Assembly (NCBI GenBank): GCA_964420835.1 | Contig: CAYQUO010000005.1 | Span: 1 to 64,000, forward strand | DNA length: 64,000 bases | From: CAYQUO01 sp964420835 | GTDB taxonomy: Bacteria; Chloroflexota; Anaerolineae; Anaerolineales; Anaerolineaceae | Direction: 5' to 3' | In this document: positions 53,100-61,846 of the stretch, piece by piece | Layout of the letters: each line of letters opens with the position of its first letter | How positions within the stretch are numbered: position 1 is the first letter of the stretch | Notes under the pieces: model-generated | Told to the model about the DNA's origin: nothing | The model's input: the letters and a program-made list of their open reading frames with translations, nothing else | The model's database searches: none | Position numbers and translations under genes: made by a program

Positions 53100-53952
53100 T
53101 TTGAATTCTTGGGGAATTGGTTTCCTCAAACCCCGGAAGTGGATCAACATCACCCGTCCCATGTGAGATAATCACAGGCCGGGCAAAGATAAGAAAGCCC
53201 GTGTGAGCCACCATCCTGTCTGATGGCCGCAACCGGTCAGGCTCCGGCCTGTAATAACGGAGCAGAATCTCACATACTTCAATGAAGGCAAAATCCATCT
53301 GCCGCAGACTGGCGATTAGTTTGGAAACCTGGTTGGTGGTCGGCAGGATACTCCCAAAGAAACCACCGGGTTTCAAGGCTGCCCGGGTTTGCCGGATGTA
53401 GTCATACGGATTTGGCAGATCCAAAAAAAGGGCGTCGCAATTGGTTTCATCAAATCCATTGGCAATATCACGAATTTTAAATTGTACGCGGTTTGAATAA
53501 CCCAGCCGGGCCAGGTTTTTTACCGCTAAAGGCTGAATGTCGCCCCTCACCTCATAGGAAACGACACGGCCGGTGTCCCCAACAGCAAATGCCAGCGCCC
53601 TGGTTAATGCCCCGGAGCCGGTCCCCGCTTCAATGACAAACTGCCCCGGGCCAATCCCCATGCTGACCAGGATATGACCGATCTCTTTCGGATACAAAAT
53701 CTGCGTATTCCTTGGAGTATCCCGCAGAAGATCCCCGAGGGCTGGTTGTAAAAGGAAATAGGGATTGCCAGAATGGGTGAACAGTTGGCTGCCCCATGGC
53801 TTTCCGATTATGTCGTTGTGTTTGATGATGCCTCTGTGCGTGTGAAGTTCGTCTCCGTGATGCAATTCCACAAGGAAATAGTTATGCCGAAGGCCAACCA
53901 ATTGGGCCAGGTCCCCTTCGTCGGCAATCGTTGTATGTAAATTCCAGGCCAT
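53035..53952 (-). CDS. trmI: tRNA (adenine-58-N1)-methyltransferase TrmI-like
   Basis: The 305-residue protein has an N-terminal beta domain (FLVELHHGDELHTHRGII), YPKEIGHILVSMGIGPG, the SAM motif VIEAGTGSGALTRALA and FLDLPNPYDYI, matching TrmI enzymes that make m1A58 in tRNA. The tail after about residue 270 is poorly conserved in appearance. It is the first gene of a three-gene operon. Confidence 0.9.
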   Translation of the reverse strand: MAWNLHTTIADEGDLAQLVGLRHNYFLVELHHGDELHTHRGIIKHNDIIGKPWGSQLFTHSGNPYFLLQPALGDLLRDTPRNTQILYPKEIGHILVSMGIGPGQFVIEAGTGSGALTRALAFAVGDTGRVVSYEVRGDIQPLAVKNLARLGYSNRVQFKIRDIANGFDETNCDALFLDLPNPYDYIRQTRAALKPGGFFGSILPTTNQVSKLIASLRQMDFAFIEVCEILLRYYRPEPDRLRPSDRMVAHTGFLIFARPVIISHGTGDVDPLPGFEETNSPRIQNGIIPESEEDCLVSKTSPPPE

Positions 53953-54362
53953 GGCACATGATTCCGTTCAAGAAAATCACCCATGAGTTTACCAAATAGT
54001 GGTGAAAATAGTGATGTTTTCGCAAGGAATTGACGACAGGAAAAGGAGGATTGAATGACCGGGAAATTGTTGATGCAACATTCCATCTGAAAATTACAGA
54101 ACCTTAACAATGGTGGGAAAACTGAAGCATCCGATCGATCAACACATCCAAAACAGGAGGTAAAAATGCCTCACGGAATGTGGATTTCTGAAGAGTAACA
54201 AATCGGCAAACACGATTGTTATGGCAGGCCATTGCACCGTTAACGAACGGTTGATATCTTTTAACTGGAATTTTTCAGTAACAACATTGCGTAATGCATT
54301 GCAACGCTGGGTTGCTTTATGAAGAAAATTGAAAAAATCACGCAAAGAATGAAATCCATGAA
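53953..54362 (+). other. 410-base intergenic stretch with two tiny ORFs behind perfect ribosome sites
   Basis: No normal gene is supported here. Two short ORFs stand out: 54055-54090 (11 codons, MTGKLLMQHSI) with AAGGAGG at 54043-54049, and 54166-54198 (10 codons, MPHGMWISEE) with AGGAGG at 54155-54160, each with 5-base spacing. They may be leader peptides or remnants of decayed genes. A 76-codon minus-strand frame at 54139-54369 has no ribosome site and no recognised family. Confidence 0.35.
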
Positions 54363-54391
54363 TTGACATACCATTAATTTTCTATTAAAAT
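54363..54391 (+). promoter_or_regulatory. promoter for cspA
   Basis: A perfect TTGACA (54363-54368) and TAAAAT (54386-54391) are 17 bases apart. Start would be near 54398, leaving a leader of about 147 bases. Confidence 0.65.
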
Positions 54392-54397
54392 ATTTGT

Positions 54398-54544
54398 AGT
54401 TCTATGGCTTATGGTTGCTGATCTTCAGGTTCCGATAACGGTTTCTCACGCCTCTGAGGAAATCGTTGTTTGCTTTAATCTGACTTAGTGCAACCGAACC
54501 ATGCCTCATCGAATCATGTGAAAGGTTTTCAAGGAGTAAAAGAA
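54398..54544 (+). promoter_or_regulatory. long 5' leader of cspA
   Basis: The predicted untranslated leader contains a 10-bp hairpin with two G-T pairs (54437-54446 with 54458-54467). Long structured leaders that control mRNA stability and translation with temperature are well known in cold-shock genes; here the role is inferred. Confidence 0.4.
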
Positions 54545-54754
54545 ATGAGTGATCGCGTTTCTGGTACAGTGAAGTGGTTTAACACCAGCAAGGGTTATGG
54601 ATTCATTTCCCGGAACGATGGCCCGGACGTTTTCGTCCACTACTCAGCCATCGACAGCGAAGGATTCAAAAACCTCACCGAAGGCCAGCAGGTTGAATTT
54701 ACAATTGAAAAAGGCCCGAAGGGCCTCCAGGCGACGAACGTAAAGATCGTATAA
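54545..54754 (+). CDS. cold-shock protein (CspA family)
   Basis: The 69-residue CSD protein has both RNA-binding motifs, KGYGFIS and DVFVHYSAI, and the start MSDRVSGTVKWFN. The ATG at 54545 follows AAGGAG with 9-base spacing; the frame opens at 54488 inside the leader. It acts as an RNA chaperone. It is monocistronic, with a strong promoter and terminator. Confidence 0.95.
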   Translation: MSDRVSGTVKWFNTSKGYGFISRNDGPDVFVHYSAIDSEGFKNLTEGQQVEFTIEKGPKGLQATNVKIV

Positions 54755-54777
54755 TTCAACTTTAAATCAATCATCTC

Positions 54778-54816
54778 AAGGAGCAAAGAAAGAGGCGCTT
54801 TGCTCCTTTTTTTTTA
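54778..54816 (+). terminator. intrinsic terminator of cspA
   Basis: An 11-bp stem (54778-54788 with 54798-54808) runs into a tract of nine Ts (54807-54815). It overlaps the stop codon of the convergent small membrane protein gene. Confidence 0.85.
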
Positions 54817-55083
54817 TTTTTCATCACCGCGCACATTACTGAGCCAGTATCCACCAAATAAAAACAGGATGCTGCCAGCAACACCGGGTCCTGCAAATAG
54901 CGGGCCAATCCGACCAATGGGCATCCCTGAAGCCGACGCCAGGAAATGACCCAGCCAAAACCCGATCCAGCCCAGGATTAAATACAGGATCAATCTTCCC
55001 AGGTTTCCACCACGCCAAAGGTGAAACACACTGCCTGTAATTGTGGAAATGACAATTCCCAAAAGGATCGAAGGTATCGTCAC
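54814..55083 (-). CDS. small membrane protein, unknown
   Basis: The 89-residue protein has three hydrophobic segments (about 3-20, 31-50 and 61-80) with glycines, like small membrane proteins of unknown function. It starts at a GTG, with GGAGG 6 bases upstream, 3 bases after mnmA, so it is cotranscribed with it. Confidence 0.65.
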   Translation of the reverse strand: MTIPSILLGIVISTITGSVFHLWRGGNLGRLILYLILGWIGFWLGHFLASASGMPIGRIGPLFAGPGVAGSILFLFGGYWLSNVRGDEK

Positions 55084-55086
55084 AAT

Positions 55087-56187
55087 TTACCTCCCTCTTG
55101 AAATCGGTTTGCCGTCATTGATGATGATACCTCCACCCAGCACAACTTCCTCTTCATACAAGACCACTGCTTGGCCGGGGGTCACACTCGATACCGGAAC
55201 ATGAAATCGAATGGCTGCTTCCCCGTTGGCAAGGATCTTGATATCAGCAGGCACGAAAACACTATTATACCGAACCCTGGCCATGGCTGAAAATCTTAAA
55301 CCTGGCGGGTAATCCTTGACCCAATTCAGGCTTCCCACATGGCATCCGGTCGTATATGTGTCCTCTTTTTTCCCTATAATTAATTGATTGTTTTGGAGAT
55401 CTTTTGCCACCACATAATACGGAAAGCCGGCAGCAATTTTAATGCCCTTGCGTTGACCAATCGTATAGTTGGCCAATCCGTTATGTTTCCCGACAACCTG
55501 TTGGTCCAAAGTGACGATATTTCCCGGCCCATTAATCCCAGGCAAATTACGGGAAAGGAATTCCCTGTAGTCCTGATTGCCCAGGAAGCACAGGTCCTGG
55601 CTGTCCGGCCGCTCAAAGACATCAAAACCGAACCTTTCAGCCATTTTCCTTACCTCTGTTTTCTGGTACTCCCCCAGGGGGAACAGTGTCTTTCTTAATT
55701 GCTCCTGTTGCAGGAAGGCCAAAACATAGGATTGATCCTTTTGTAAATCAATTCCTTTCAATAGGCTGTACTTGCCATCGGCATCAAGCCTCAGCCTGGC
55801 ATAGTGTCCGGTTGCAAGGTATTGGGCGCCCAGGTCAACCGCTTTTTGAAGCAAATAGCCCCAGCGAGTCCATTGATTGCACAGCATGCATGGGTTGGGC
55901 GTACTACCGTTACGATAACTATCGAGAAAATAATGGACGATCCGACCCTGGAAGATCTGTCTTGCATCCAGCACGTAAAAAGGGATCTTTAGTTGGGAGG
56001 CAATGTTCCTGGCCTGCTGGATGGAATCGGGCGTACAGCACTTGTTTTGCATCTCGTTTCCCGGTTCACTCCACAACCGCAACATTAAACCCACCACCGG
56101 ATAACCGGCCTGAACAAGCAGTCCGGCGGCAACCGAACTGTCCACGCCCCCACTTAAGGCAATTGCGACCAGGGGTTTAGCGTTCAC
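55087..56187 (-). CDS. mnmA: tRNA-specific 2-thiouridylase
   Basis: MnmA makes 2-thiouridine at position 34 of some tRNAs. The 366-residue protein has the PP-loop ALSGGVDSSVAA and the two catalytic cysteine contexts, NPCMLCN and DLCFLGNQDYREFL. It starts at a GTG one base after the cysteine desulfurase stop, which supplies its sulfur in the same operon. Confidence 0.95.
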   Translation of the reverse strand: MNAKPLVAIALSGGVDSSVAAGLLVQAGYPVVGLMLRLWSEPGNEMQNKCCTPDSIQQARNIASQLKIPFYVLDARQIFQGRIVHYFLDSYRNGSTPNPCMLCNQWTRWGYLLQKAVDLGAQYLATGHYARLRLDADGKYSLLKGIDLQKDQSYVLAFLQQEQLRKTLFPLGEYQKTEVRKMAERFGFDVFERPDSQDLCFLGNQDYREFLSRNLPGINGPGNIVTLDQQVVGKHNGLANYTIGQRKGIKIAAGFPYYVVAKDLQNNQLIIGKKEDTYTTGCHVGSLNWVKDYPPGLRFSAMARVRYNSVFVPADIKILANGEAAIRFHVPVSSVTPGQAVVLYEEEVVLGGGIIINDGKPISRGR

Positions 56188-56188
56188 A

Positions 56189-57337
56189 TCACGTTCGGCT
56201 TTTTTTCACAGCAGTCGGCAGGGCTTGCAAAAATGAATCCACCTCTTCGGTTGTTGTATCCTTTCCCAGCGTGATCCGGAGCGAACCAAGTGCCCATTGC
56301 TGGTCAATGCCGGTGGCCAGGAGAATGTCTGAAGGCTTCGGTGTTCCAACCTTGCATGCCGAACCGGAAGAACATGCAAACCCCATCATATCCAATTGGG
56401 TAAGCAGGAGATTTCCGTCGACATTCTGAAACACAAAACTTGCATGGTTTGGGAGACGATCTTTTGGATGGCCGGTCAACCTGGCAGCCGGAAATTCCTC
56501 AAGGATATTACCGATAATATGATCTCTTAATGGGGTCAATCGATCGTGCCTTGCCTGTCGTTCCGCACGTGCGATCTCGAGAGCATGCGCCAACCCGACA
56601 ATTAGCGGTACGTTTTGGGTGCCAGCCCTTATCCCACACTCCTGATTCCCCCCCGTCATCTGGGGTTGAAGACGGCCGGGTTTCCTGCAGATCAATGCCC
56701 CTACCCCTTTTGGTCCATAGAATTTATGGGCTCCCATGGAAAGCAAATCAATGGATTCTTTATGAATATCAATTGCCAGGTGCGCAGCCGCCTGAACAGC
56801 ATCTGTATGGAAAGGTATTCCCTCCTCGCTACAGATCAACGCAATTTCCTCGATGGGATTGATCGTTCCAATCTCGTTGTTGGCATAGATAACCGAGACG
56901 ATCGCTGTATCCGAGCGCAACCTTTTACGAACATCCTCGGGCGATATCCGGCCAAATCCATCGACCGGCAGCATCTCCAGTTCAAAACCATGATGGCGCG
57001 CCAGATGCCGGGCAGTCTCTATTACTGCCGGGTGTTCAACAGGGCTAATGAGGAGATGATTGGCCCCATGATCCTCTCTCATCCGGAATACTGTCCCCCG
57101 CATTGCCAGGTTGTCGCTTTCCGTACCACCGCTTGTAAAAATGACCATTTCAGGCTTTGCGCCCATCAGGCTGCTTACCTTGGATCTGGATTCAAAAATT
57201 GCAGCATCCGCTTCCTGCCCATAATAATGAATGGAAGAAGGATTTCCGAATTCCTGGCGGAAATAGGGCAACATTTTATGGACAACCCGATCATCGACCG
57301 GTGTCGAGGCAGCAAAATCCAGGTAAACTTTCCTCAT
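56189..57337 (-). CDS. cysteine desulfurase (IscS/NifS type)
   Basis: The 382-residue PLP enzyme has FTSGGTESDNLAMRG, the cofactor lysine in SMGAHKFYGPKG and the persulfide cysteine in ACSSGSACKVG. It removes sulfur from cysteine for tRNA thiolation or Fe-S assembly; the adjoining mnmA favours tRNA. No iscU is in the window. Confidence 0.94.
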   Translation of the reverse strand: MRKVYLDFAASTPVDDRVVHKMLPYFRQEFGNPSSIHYYGQEADAAIFESRSKVSSLMGAKPEMVIFTSGGTESDNLAMRGTVFRMREDHGANHLLISPVEHPAVIETARHLARHHGFELEMLPVDGFGRISPEDVRKRLRSDTAIVSVIYANNEIGTINPIEEIALICSEEGIPFHTDAVQAAAHLAIDIHKESIDLLSMGAHKFYGPKGVGALICRKPGRLQPQMTGGNQECGIRAGTQNVPLIVGLAHALEIARAERQARHDRLTPLRDHIIGNILEEFPAARLTGHPKDRLPNHASFVFQNVDGNLLLTQLDMMGFACSSGSACKVGTPKPSDILLATGIDQQWALGSLRITLGKDTTTEEVDSFLQALPTAVKKSRT

Positions 57338-57401
57338 AGTTCCTTCCCAGGATTATTTTACGAACGAAAATTGGAAAAGCATCCGTCCTTTGGCCTTACG
57401 C

Positions 57402-57410
57402 TGATATAAT
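57402..57410 (+). promoter_or_regulatory. extended -10 promoter for the phosphohexomutase gene
   Basis: TGATATAAT (TG at 57402-57403, TATAAT at 57405-57410) is an extended -10 element without a good -35. Start would be near 57417, 34 bases before the ATG. Confidence 0.4.
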
Positions 57411-57450
57411 ACCATCACATTTTGAAATTATCTTAGTCTTGGAGGATTTA

Positions 57451-58872
57451 ATGAGTCAGGCCATACACTTTGGTACAGATGGCTGGCGGGGGATGATTGC
57501 AGAAGACTATACATTTGATAATGTGAGAAGATGTACCCAGGGTTTCGCCAGATATCTTTTGAAAACCAATAATCTGGATAAATGGATCGTCATTGGCCAT
57601 GACAAACGGTTTCATTCTGAGAATTTTGCCCTGGCAGCAGCAGAGGTCCTTGTCGCGAACGGGTTGAATGTTTATCTCACCGATGGAGCCACTCCCACAC
57701 CAGTGATCTCGTTCTCTGTGGTCAACAAAAATGCAGCCGGGGCAATAAACATTACCGCATCACATAACCCTCCAACAGATAACGGTTTCAAGGTCAGGGA
57801 TGGTAACGGAGGGGCAATCGATCCCCAGGGTTTACTTGAAATCGAAACATTCATCCCCGAATCAGCATCGGAGTGCCGTCGCATCCCCGCTGATAAGGCC
57901 ATCTCAAGTGGAAAAATCGTCCGTTTTGATCCGGCGCCTGCATACATACAGCATTTGGAAAGCCTGATTGACCTGGCACCTTTACGCAACGCAGGGTTCA
58001 AGATCGTGGTAGATTGCATGTGGGGCAATGGCGCCGGGTGGTTCTCCCGCCTACTTGCAGGTGGCAAAACAATGGTCAAGGAAATCCACAATACACGCAA
58101 TCCAATTTTCCCGGAGATGAAACGCCCCGAGCCAATCCCGCCAAACATTGATGTCGGTCTTTCTACGGTTGTAAAAGAAAAAGCAGATGTGCTCCTGGTC
58201 ACAGATGGTGATGCAGACAGGGTTGGCTTTGGCTCGGAAGCCGGCGAGTTTGTTAATCAATTGCAGGTTTATGCCTTGCTGGCTTATTACCTGCTCGAGG
58301 TTCGAGGGCAGCGAGGGGCAATAGTCAAAACCCTATCCACCACCAGCATGTTGAATAAACTGGGACAGATCTACGGTGTGCCAGTATATGAGACTGGTGT
58401 GGGCTTTAAATATGTGGCTCCCAAAATGCTTGAAACCGACGCGCTGATCGGCGGGGAAGAATCAGGCGGTTTTGCATTCCGTGGGAATGTACCAGAGAGG
58501 GACGGGATCCTGGCTGGGCTTTATCTTCTGGATATGATGCTCAAACTGGATAAGAAACCATCCGAATTAATTGATCTGTTATTCAGCAAGGTTGGCCCTC
58601 ATTATTACGACCGAATAGACTCTCCCTTTACAGGGGATCGGGTAACCAGGGAAAAATTGATTCTTGAAGCCAGGCCCGACCAGGTGGGAGGTTTAAAGGT
58701 AACGGGGTTAAACACAACAGACGGTTACAAGTTCCTCCTCGAAGATGGCGGATGGATGCTGATCCGGTTTTCAGGCACCGAACCAATAATGCGGGTATAC
58801 TGTGAAACGACAAAAAAGGAAGCCGTTCAAAGTATTCTACAGGATGGGTTAAAAATCGCTGGGTTGGTATAA
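57451..58872 (+). CDS. phosphoglucomutase/phosphomannomutase
   Basis: The 473-residue alpha-D-phosphohexomutase has the phosphoserine loop TASHNPPTDNG, metal loop DGDADR, sugar loop GGEESGG and phosphate loop RFSGTEPIMR. It interconverts hexose 6- and 1-phosphates; glucose versus mannose cannot be settled. The ATG at 57451 has GGAGG 5 bases upstream. TatD follows immediately. Confidence 0.92.
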   Translation: MSQAIHFGTDGWRGMIAEDYTFDNVRRCTQGFARYLLKTNNLDKWIVIGHDKRFHSENFALAAAEVLVANGLNVYLTDGATPTPVISFSVVNKNAAGAINITASHNPPTDNGFKVRDGNGGAIDPQGLLEIETFIPESASECRRIPADKAISSGKIVRFDPAPAYIQHLESLIDLAPLRNAGFKIVVDCMWGNGAGWFSRLLAGGKTMVKEIHNTRNPIFPEMKRPEPIPPNIDVGLSTVVKEKADVLLVTDGDADRVGFGSEAGEFVNQLQVYALLAYYLLEVRGQRGAIVKTLSTTSMLNKLGQIYGVPVYETGVGFKYVAPKMLETDALIGGEESGGFAFRGNVPERDGILAGLYLLDMMLKLDKKPSELIDLLFSKVGPHYYDRIDSPFTGDRVTREKLILEARPDQVGGLKVTGLNTTDGYKFLLEDGGWMLIRFSGTEPIMRVYCETTKKEAVQSILQDGLKIAGLV

Positions 58873-58873
58873 G

Positions 58874-59683
58874 TTGTCGTTTCTAACAGATACGCATTGT
58901 CATTTGAACCTTAACATTTTTTCTTCGGACATCGACGAAGTGATCCAACGCGCAATGGATGCCGGTATTTACCGAATCCTGGTTCCCGGGATCGATATTG
59001 AAACCAGCAAAAAAGCGATCCACCTGGCCGAACGCTATCATCTGGTTTTCGCCGCTGTCGGTGTCCACCCCAATGAATCCCACGGTTGGAACCGGCAATC
59101 CTGCATAGAACTGCGGCAACTTGCCCAACATCCCAAAGCAGTCGCCATTGGAGAAATTGGCCTTGATTTCTATCGCGATCGGGTTTCAAAGGAAATCCAG
59201 ATTTATGCGTTGAAAATGCAACTTGACCTAGCAGGAAGCAACAGGCTCCCCCTAATCCTGCATAATCGTAATGCATTTGAGGAACTATGGGCCTGCCTGG
59301 ATCTCTGGGTTAGCGAGGACGGTGGCGGCCAAACCAAGGCAGGCTCATCCCCCGGTGTATTCCATTCCTTCCAGGGAAGCGCTGATGAATGTGATCGACT
59401 TCTTCAGGGAGGATTTTTCGTGGGCATCAGTGGTCCCATTACATATCCAAACGCCATTGCGCTTTATCAAATGACCAGGCGGATTCCGTTGGAAAAAATA
59501 CTTCTAGAAACAGACGCCCCTTATTTGCCGCCACAGGAATTTCGCGGCCATCGAAATGAACCTGCCTTCATCCGTTCGACCGCTGATAAAATGGCCGAGC
59601 AGCGAAATATTGACCCGGGTCAGTTGTACCAAGCAACCGCCTTGAATGCAAACCAATTATTTAATTGGGGATTAACCGATTGA
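58874..59683 (+). CDS. tatD: TatD family metal-dependent hydrolase
   Basis: The 269-residue protein has the metal-binding TDTHCHLN, GEIGLDFYRD, ILHNRNAFEE, FHSFQGS and LLETDAPYL motifs of TatD deoxyribonuclease-like enzymes. It starts at a TTG directly after the mutase stop. Its stop overlaps the TTG of the next gene (TTGA). Confidence 0.92.
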   Translation: MSFLTDTHCHLNLNIFSSDIDEVIQRAMDAGIYRILVPGIDIETSKKAIHLAERYHLVFAAVGVHPNESHGWNRQSCIELRQLAQHPKAVAIGEIGLDFYRDRVSKEIQIYALKMQLDLAGSNRLPLILHNRNAFEELWACLDLWVSEDGGGQTKAGSSPGVFHSFQGSADECDRLLQGGFFVGISGPITYPNAIALYQMTRRIPLEKILLETDAPYLPPQEFRGHRNEPAFIRSTADKMAEQRNIDPGQLYQATALNANQLFNWGLTD

Positions 59684-60648
59684 AAACTACTGCAAGTTTT
59701 TTTGAGAAAATTCAACCCGAAATTGAAGAAATGGAAGGGTTGATCCTTGCCCAAAGCAGAGGACATCATCCTGATCTGACGAATGCATTAAGACTGCTCC
59801 TGCATTCCGGGGGAAAGCGCATCAGACCAGGCATGGTGATCCTTATTGGCCGGCTTCTTAGGGCTCCCAGCAACCGGCTGATCACCATGGCTGCTGCAAT
59901 TGAATTGTTGCACACTGCCACTTTGGTGCATGATGACCTGATCGATGGTTCACTCCTCCGCAGGGGGATGCCAACACTCAATTCCAAATGGTCTGCCGGA
60001 GCGACGGTTCTTGCGGGGGACTTTCTTTTTGCAAAAGCCGCCAAACTTGCAGCCGATACGGAATCCATTGAAATTGTGAAGCTGTTTGCCAATACCCTAA
60101 CAACAATCGTTAATGGAGAAATTACGCAACTGTTTTCGCACGGCTGTAACCCAGACCGGGAGGAGTACCTGAAAAGGATATATGCAAAGACTGCATCATT
60201 ATTCGAAACAGCTGCCCTTTCGGCTGCAATCCTTAGTGGAACAAATGAAGAGATTCAAATATCAATAAAACAATTTGGTTTTGAAATTGGAATGGCTTTT
60301 CAGATTATGGATGATGTTTTGGATTTTACCTCCGACACCTCCACAATTGGAAAACCAGTCGGGAATGACATTCGCCAGGGTATCGTCACATTGCCGGTGA
60401 TCAATTTTATCGAACAACACCCAGAGGAACCGGTTTCCAAGAAAATCAATGCTGGTATTTGCCCTGACGAAAAAGACCTTCAAAACCTCATCAACGGAAT
60501 TCAACAAAGCGATTCCATATCAAAAGCCGTGAAAGAGGCAGAAGAGTACATCTCCCGCAGTATCACATTTATTTCATCATTTAATAACTGTGACGAGAAG
60601 GATTCTCTTGTTTCTTTGGCGAACTATATCATACAAAGGAAGGTATAA
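59680..60648 (+). CDS. polyprenyl diphosphate synthase
   Basis: The 322-residue trans-isoprenyl diphosphate synthase has GGKRIRPGMVIL, the first aspartate motif DDLIDGS and the second MDDVLDF. It makes a long prenyl diphosphate for quinones or lipid carriers; chain length is not clear. The start is a TTG at 59680, overlapping the tatD TGA, with GGGGA 8 bases upstream. Confidence 0.9.
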   Translation: MKTTASFFEKIQPEIEEMEGLILAQSRGHHPDLTNALRLLLHSGGKRIRPGMVILIGRLLRAPSNRLITMAAAIELLHTATLVHDDLIDGSLLRRGMPTLNSKWSAGATVLAGDFLFAKAAKLAADTESIEIVKLFANTLTTIVNGEITQLFSHGCNPDREEYLKRIYAKTASLFETAALSAAILSGTNEEIQISIKQFGFEIGMAFQIMDDVLDFTSDTSTIGKPVGNDIRQGIVTLPVINFIEQHPEEPVSKKINAGICPDEKDLQNLINGIQQSDSISKAVKEAEEYISRSITFISSFNNCDEKDSLVSLANYIIQRKV

Positions 60649-60671
60649 AAAAAACCGTGATCAGCGGTTTT
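60647..60671 (-). terminator. terminator of the tRNA-Leu gene
   Basis: On the minus strand AAAACCG and CGGTTTT (60665-60671 and 60651-60657) form a stem whose T-run extends to eight Ts (60647-60654). It lies just below the tRNA 3' end. Confidence 0.65.
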
Positions 60672-60677
60672 GTTCTG

Positions 60678-60759
60678 TGCGCTGGGGGGGAGTTGAACCC
60701 CCACGCCTTTCGGCACATGGCCCTCAACCATGCCTGTCTGCCAGTTCCAGCACCAGCGC
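60678..60759 (-). tRNA. tRNA-Leu (anticodon GAG)
   Basis: The 82-base gene folds as a class II tRNA: acceptor stem GCGCTGG/CCAGCGC, anticodon arm CATGG-TTGAGGG-CCATG, a long variable arm and the T arm GGGGG/CCCCC with GTTCAAC. The anticodon GAG reads CUC and CUU leucine codons. The discriminator is A and CCA is not encoded. It has its own consensus promoter and terminator. Confidence 0.95.
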
Positions 60760-60768
60760 AGTTCAGCA

Positions 60769-60796
60769 ATTATAATCGGCAATAATTTGTTGTCAA
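60769..60796 (-). promoter_or_regulatory. promoter for tRNA-Leu
   Basis: On the minus strand a perfect TTGACA (60791-60796) and perfect TATAAT (60769-60774) are 16 bases apart. Start would be about 60762, three bases before the mature 5' end. Confidence 0.75.
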
Positions 60797-60823
60797 GGAA
60801 ATCAAATTTTATCGGAGGCTCCA

Positions 60824-61846
60824 ATGCACATCGTTCTCGATGGAATGGGCAGCGACAATTATCCAGACCCGGAAGTTGCCGCAGCAGTCCAGGCGGCAGA
60901 TCTTTTCGGAGATGAGATCATCCTTGTAGGCAACCAACAAACCCTTGAACCAAAACTGAAGGCCATCAGCCCGGAACACCCATTGGTTAGAATCCATCAT
61001 GCACCGGACGTGGTGGATATGAGCGATAAGGCGGTTGATGGTACCCGCAATAAGCCCGAAAACTCCATGGCTGTAGGCTTGGAACTGGTAAAGAGCGGCA
61101 AAGCGGATGCTTTTATCACGGCGGGGAATTCGGGCGCGGCGATGTTTAACGCCATCAAGATCCTGCATCGATCAGAGAATATTGTTCGGCCAGTGTTGAT
61201 CACCTCCCTGCCGACCAGGTCGGGAAAATGTGTTTTCCTGGATACCGGAGCAAATGCGGATTGCCGGTCGGATTTTCTGTATGAATTCGCCATCATGGCA
61301 AGTGTGTATGCAGAGAAGGTTTTAAACATTAATCACCCAAGGGTGGGGTTGTTGTCCAACGGCGAAGAGACCGGCAAAGGGAACCAATTGGTTCGGGAGG
61401 CCCATCTGTTACTTAAAAACAGCAATCTCAATTTCATAGGGAACGTAGAATCAAAGGAAGTTTTCGGCGGTACTGCTGACGTAGTTGTCGCCGATGGTTT
61501 TACCGGGAATATATTTATTAAAACAAGTGAAGCGGTTTCAAAATACATCACGGATATTCTGCGCGAAGAAATCTCATCCTCAATGACCCGAAAATTAGGC
61601 TACCTTCTAATAAAACCGGCGTTCACCCGGCTTAAGAAAATAATGGACCCGGCGGAAGTTGGGGCTGCCATGCTGCTTGGAGTGAATGGTTGCGTTTTCA
61701 TCGGACACGGCCGTTCCGATTCCCGAGCCCTGGTCAGCGCAATCCGCCTGGCACGGCAGGCCGTGGATGCCAACCTGGCAAGTGTCCTTCCTGATGAAAT
61801 TAAACTGCGCTTGAAACATGATAATTCAGCGGGATTATTAAAATGA
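60824..61846 (+). CDS. plsX: phosphate acyltransferase PlsX
   Basis: PlsX makes acyl phosphate from acyl-ACP for phospholipid synthesis. The 340-residue protein has MHIVLDGMGSDNYPDPEV in part, ITAGNSGAAMFNAI, LLSNGEETGKGNQLVREA and DVVVADGFTGNIFIK. GGAGG lies just before the ATG. Its stop overlaps the next start (ATGA). Confidence 0.96.
   Translation: MHIVLDGMGSDNYPDPEVAAAVQAADLFGDEIILVGNQQTLEPKLKAISPEHPLVRIHHAPDVVDMSDKAVDGTRNKPENSMAVGLELVKSGKADAFITAGNSGAAMFNAIKILHRSENIVRPVLITSLPTRSGKCVFLDTGANADCRSDFLYEFAIMASVYAEKVLNINHPRVGLLSNGEETGKGNQLVREAHLLLKNSNLNFIGNVESKEVFGGTADVVVADGFTGNIFIKTSEAVSKYITDILREEISSSMTRKLGYLLIKPAFTRLKKIMDPAEVGAAMLLGVNGCVFIGHGRSDSRALVSAIRLARQAVDANLASVLPDEIKLRLKHDNSAGLLK

Noticed and set aside
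54139..54369. A 76-codon minus-strand frame between trmI and cspA
   Set aside because: No ribosome site, no recognisable domain, composition like noncoding sequence.
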